Part shown: positions 59,560 through 64,000 of the stretch, piece by piece | Layout of the letters: each line of letters starts with the position of its first letter | Numbering within the stretch: position 1 is the first letter of the stretch | Assembly (NCBI GenBank): GCA_009767595.1 | Contig: VSDK01018357.1 | Location: 30,909-94,908 of the forward strand | Length of the DNA stretch: 64,000 bases | Origin: Symbiodinium kawagutii | Taxonomy: Eukaryota; Sar; Dinophyceae; Suessiales; Symbiodiniaceae | Reading direction: 5' to 3' | Position numbers and translations under genes: made by a program | The notes under the pieces: generated by a model | Told to the model about the DNA's origin: nothing | The model's input: the letters and a program-made list of their open reading frames with translations, nothing else | Database searches by the model: none

Positions 59560-60290
59560 CTGACACACAAATCGGTTCATCCAAGCAGGTTCATCCAAGC
59601 AGGTTCATCCAAGTTCAAAAAGATCTTAGCCTAGCGCGCCTGAGACCTTAAGCCTTGATCCACGATATCCAGGTGACCTCATTGCCTCACCGAGGCTCAG
59701 ATGCATGAGGATTTCCTGCATGAGGTCCTGACCTGAGAGGGCCATCACAAGTCCTGCATGCGAATGGAACATGTGATGTTTATGGTATCCATGACGTGTC
59801 CAAGGTAAGCATGTGATGACAATCGTATCACTAGTGAATTGTTCAAAGTAAACATGTGATAAGGAGATAAAACAAACTGCTCAACAAGCGCAACATTGAA
59901 CACAAACATGGGCATGAAACACACCAGTCAGTCATATTTGTTACGGCGACTGCTTCTCAAAACCCCGAGAGGCCCAAAGGTGAACAGAATGGACACGCTG
60001 CCAGGCAACTCCCCGGTAGCCCGAAGAGCACCGGGGGATGTCCCAGCGGAATCCGAATGGATTGGAACGCATCTTCGGGACCATCGTCCTCATCCTTGGA
60101 GAAAGTTTCGAGGCTCGAATCAAGGATGGGGCTGCAATGCCAACAATGCCTGGTGGTGCAATGCCCACTGCTACTCCTATTCCTGCTCCTACTCCTACGG
60201 CTGCCGCTACCATGACATAGACCGTAACAAGCACAGCAACAGTCATCATCCTGATCAACATGATCAAACAGTTTGTATCAGTATCACGAG
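59560..60290. other. 5' part of the PRPP synthetase locus, start not found
   Basis: The N-terminal exon(s) of the PRPP synthetase should lie here or further right. A minus-strand open segment near 60000-60120 (FSKDEDDGPEDAFQSIRIPL) looks coding but does not match the expected N-terminus and was not assigned. Confidence 0.3.
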
Positions 60291-60295
60291 CATCA

Positions 60296-60350
60296 TCGGT
60301 GTCATCGTCGTCATCATCATCACCATCATCACCATCACCATCATCATCAC

Positions 60351-60413
<63 letters not shown>

Positions 60414-60446
60414 CATCCTCATCACCATCATCATCATCATCATCAC
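60296..60446. repeat. (ATC)n microsatellite
   Basis: ATC repeats with ACC and CTC interruptions. The poly-His, poly-Ser, poly-Ile and poly-Asp frames across it are artefacts. Confidence 0.95.
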
Positions 60447-60589
60447 CATCACCGCCAACAACATCATCAACCACCAACAACTACTACAACTGCAACAGCA
60501 GCAAGAACTACCATGGCAGGCCACATCCCATTCATCATCCGAGGACGCCATGGCAGGTGGTGGCCTTACCACGGCGCCATGTTGGGCCC

Positions 60590-62440
60590 GCCATGGCAGC
60601 GCCCGACGCGGTGCAGCGAATCTGAACCAAGGCCAGCGGATGGAGGTCATAGTGGCGCATAAGACGACAATCAATCCTGATTGGTAAGCTGATCTGATGA
60701 ATGATGGTTCATCAACCAACCTCAACCAACCTTATCCAACCTCAACCAAGCTTAACCAACCTTCACTAACCTTGGTCACCTTACCCTTGGTCAACCAGCT
60801 CACCTTAGCCAACCAACGGGTCACTGCTCGCCTGCTGTGCCACCGCCTGCGCTTCGGCCTCCGCAGCGTGCCACACCGCCGTGGCGGATGGCGGCGGCCA
60901 CCTGGGCCCCGGGAGGCGCTGGGGTGCCCGGCTGGGCTCCTTAGGGTGGTCATTTCTCATGACCCTGGCTGGAAAATCACCGTATGTTTCTTGGGAAATC
61001 GTTCTGGGTTTCTATGCATATTTCTATTCTGGATTTTTCCATTGCCGGATTAGTTGATCAGAGGGTAGCTACCATGAGAACTGGATCAATCAGTAGGGAT
61101 GGTTGATTGGTGAACTGGATCAATATCGTGAATACCGTCACGGAAGCAACACATGATAAAAAAACAGGGAGTTGGTCACTGGTGATATCATGGAGGTGGT
61201 GAATGATTCTGATGATGGCAAACTTTGAGTTTATTGATGGTTGGCTCATGCTTGTTCAGCGGTGAACTGTTCGGTATGAAAGTTTTAATTGTCAAGTTGC
61301 TTGGTAATTGCTAATCCCTCATAACCCAGCGCTGGGTTCGTGAACTGGCTGACTAATAGTGGTCAATTGTGGTAACCATATCAATAATTAGTGACCAGTT
61401 TCCTATACCAGTTTTGCATGATTGATGAAACATCGTGGTTGTCTCTCTCTCTCTCTCTCTCCAGCGCCATCAGTCAAAGACCCTCAGATTGAGGGGACGC
61501 GAAATGAACAGGCGAACCGCCCCGCTCAGCCGGAGCTCAACATAAAGAGGAGCTCACGCTTCACTTGGGGTAGCCACCCTTGAGGAACGAATGAAATTTC
61601 ACACACAATTTTGTGAGAAAAGAGAGAAGCCGAAAAGGCTGGGAATCTGTACATGAACATGCTGAGATCGACATCGTGCAGGGAGTGCAAGAGGCAGCGA
61701 AAATGAAAGGTTCCAAAGTGACACCACTGTTCCACGCAGAAGGAGAGGGCATCGTGGTTGTATCACAATATTTTTCCTCGCCGTCCCGTTCAGAGTGGTC
61801 CATGATGCCCGTCGGTATGGATCCTTGTGGTTGATTGCATCCCGTGTCAAACCCTCCGCGAAAAACTTTAGTTTATGAAAATTGGCGCTGCTGAAGCAAA
61901 AAAACACCACCACTACAAAAAATAAGTGAACCCATTACTAACATCGACTATCCAGCTACTACCACTAATGCTGCTGCTATTCAAGTTTCAAAGACCACAC
62001 ACGATGGAGGTGCGATCAATTCCATATTTGGGAGGTCAGCGTGCTTGTGGTTTTGCCACCGGTTGCTACCTTTCCGTACATGCTACTGATCAACATTTGT
62101 TTCACTCAGCATCTCTGCAGCAGTTTCTTTCATTTTAAAATAAATGAATCAAAATTGTGAAACAATTGCATGAAAACAGAATTTCCTTCAACCCTGATTT
62201 TTTTTCCAGCATTTTCTTCACAATTTCTTGCCCGCAAAGTTCTCACGGGGCTCCCTTTATCACTCCCCATCACAACGCCCTGCGCCCAGTGCAGGTCCCA
62301 TTCCACTGGGCGGTGCCCACAGCAGCGCTGTTGGCTGGAGATTTGACCAATGGCGAGCTCCCGCTGCCTCCCAGCAATCTGCGCTGGTCCGTTGGTGGGC
62401 GACGCATTTGCGGCATCAAACAGCAAGCCTAGGACTAGCA
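60590..62440. other. three GC-rich islands, strand and frame unresolved
   Basis: Islands at 60590-60665, 60820-60955 and 62270-62430 have exon-like composition. On the minus strand the first ends at a good donor (CGTG|GTAAGG) after HYDLHPLALVQIRCTASGAA. The second is open as AVWHAAEAEAQAVAQQASSD. The third is open on both strands (plus: NALRPVQVPFHWAVPTAALL). A (CT)n run lies at 61441-61462. Confidence 0.3.
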
Positions 62441-62499
62441 AATCATGATGCCTGGGCATGGTATAGACCATACTAGGCACACAATTGAATGAATATGTA

Positions 62500-63850
62500 C
62501 TAAGTATGGGTTACTTTTATTTTTAAATATCTTTATTTTTTCGCCATGAGTACATTCATCAAAGCATGTTGTCAACGGATGCAAGAACATATTGCGGCTG
62601 GCTAAATCATTGTTCGAAATCTTAACGCTAATTCATAGGCTCGGTGTTTGAACTCGTTCGGGTAAGAAACCAACTCGTTCCACAAACGGCGTATCTCAAA
62701 TCAGACTTGAAAAATGATGATCCAATCATATTTGTTGAACTCGTGTTTTGGGGTGGACCTACGCGTTTTACATAAATATATCAAAACGTACCTCGGATTG
62801 AAATTTGACGAAATTTGATACTTGCTTTTTTGGGGCGGACCTACTCGTTTTCCATGCCCAACACTGAATTCCCACAATTAATGCTGTATCAAATGGCAAC
62901 TGCTTTGCCATTGATTGGTCGCCTGCTCATATCATCTCATGTGTTCAAACAATTTCATTTTTTGGAGTGTAATTGAGATCTATTTCTCAAAATTCAATGA
63001 TTCATTGTAAACATGTATCCAGTGTTGGTTGGTTTCGTGATATGTCGCACGTCAACGCGATTCGCACCTTCCACTGCCGCCCTGACCCGTCCGCCTGTGG
63101 TATCTTCCTGAGCTCTGCAGCTCGGGTGAAGCACGTAAAAAGGCAAAAGATTATACAATGTGAAGTGACAAATTTAATTGCTGTACCAATCTGTACCAAA
63201 TAAGAGTGGGTAATTGATGATGGCCAATGGTGAGTAACGGCTGACATTGGTTGATAGTTGATGATGGTGAATACCCAGCAACGCTGGTAAGTGATTCTTG
63301 ATTCATTAATCAATACGGTAATTAGATCACTTGTTGATTTATTATTCAAAGAGAGTCTTTGATCCCTGGGAAATTCCAGGAATGTTTTTGTTGAACCTTT
63401 GAACCCTACATTTTTGTAGAGGGCAATTGTTCAGGGGAGGGTGCGCACTAATCAGGAGGCATCCAAAATGCGCTTGTGTGGGACGGTGACAAGTATGTCA
63501 ACAAAAGCGCTTGCAACTGACTGAACGTTTTGGGGGTTCATTACTCTCTGGTTGGCTGAACTGGCAATGGACAATCCACCATTCATAGCTGCGTTCCAAG
63601 GGTTCCGTATTTGAAAAATAATATGATCTTCCATTTCAAATCATTCCTTCTGGTGAAAGGGTAATCGCAATGGATCTCCATGTGTGTGTGTGTGTGTCAT
63701 GCTTCATCCTCATCTTTGGGGGCCTGGGGAGTCCCACTTAGTGCCAGGGAGCTTACCAACGTAGGCTGCCCACCTTCATCATCACAAACCTTGTTACCCT
63801 TTGGTAGACTAACGTGGCAATCGAAGATCACCTTTTTGATAAAAAACCTA
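62500..63850. other. spacer with one ambiguous island
   Basis: The 63040-63130 island is open on the minus strand (TRAAELRKIPQADGSGRQWK) and on the plus strand (SHVNAIRTFHCRPDPSACGI). No splice sites fixed. Confidence 0.3.
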
Positions 63851-63855
63851 GGTAA

Positions 63856-64000
63856 GGGGGTCACATTCGACCCTACCCGAGGGTCACATTCGACCCTACC
63901 CCAACAAGGGTCACATTCGACCCTACTCCAGGGTCACATTCGACCCTACCCACAAGGGATGGGGGGAACAAGGGATGGGGGGAACAGGGGATGGGGGTGA
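63856..64000. repeat. tandem GGGTCACATTCGACCCTAC repeat and G-rich tail
   Basis: GGGTCACATTCGACCCTAC occurs four times between 63858 and 63950 with spacers of 2 to 7 bp. Each unit has complementary ends (GGGTC/GACCC). A GGGATGGGGGGAACA repeat follows to the window edge. Confidence 0.9.

Overview
This window reads as nuclear DNA of a dinoflagellate, most likely a symbiodiniacean or other Suessiales alga. Short GC-rich exons are spread among long, repeat-filled introns. The introns I could phase start with GT, GC or GA and nearly all end in AG followed by G. Several proteins have a dinoflagellate look, notably a FLSHQWL-type domain joined to ankyrin repeats. There are degenerate TTTAGGG-like telomeric tracts. 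Two runs of N (16228-16542 and 29026-29884) are assembly gaps.

Almost everything that can be recognised as coding lies on the minus strand, so the window looks like one long unidirectional gene cluster. From right to left (direction of transcription) it holds: a ribose-phosphate pyrophosphokinase gene (59559-52372, ten exons placed); isolated exons near 49.8 kb; a myristoylation-motif TIR/HET-like plus ankyrin protein (46526-43991, three exons, 620 residues, complete); exons of unrecognised genes between 43.7 and 22.1 kb; a single-exon WD40-type protein (21329-20028); a RING-like exon and a J-domain gene (14164-10397); an armadillo-like exon (5701-5574); and a Ser/Thr kinase of the PEK/GCN2-like group (4182-730, eight exons, running off the left edge). 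I derived the exon joins by hand; within each recognised gene they keep frame and restore family motifs across the joins.

The rest is largely repeats: a 55-bp minisatellite of about 29 near-identical units (5.9-7.5 kb), a 333-bp tandem repeat whose every unit carries a 61-bp hairpin (9.1-10.3 kb), many trinucleotide and tetranucleotide arrays, and several short inverted-repeat elements. One MITE-like family has terminal repeats related to GGTGTTTCTCAAAATAGGGG and, in three copies, perfect 5-bp target duplications of the form NNTAT. A 1.9-kb element (28509-30384) has terminal inverted repeats and a 5-bp ACTAT duplication of the same form. These elements and the GC/GA-type introns are the most interesting content.

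No tRNA, rRNA, CRISPR array or viral gene was seen. Functions of most isolated exons are unknown.
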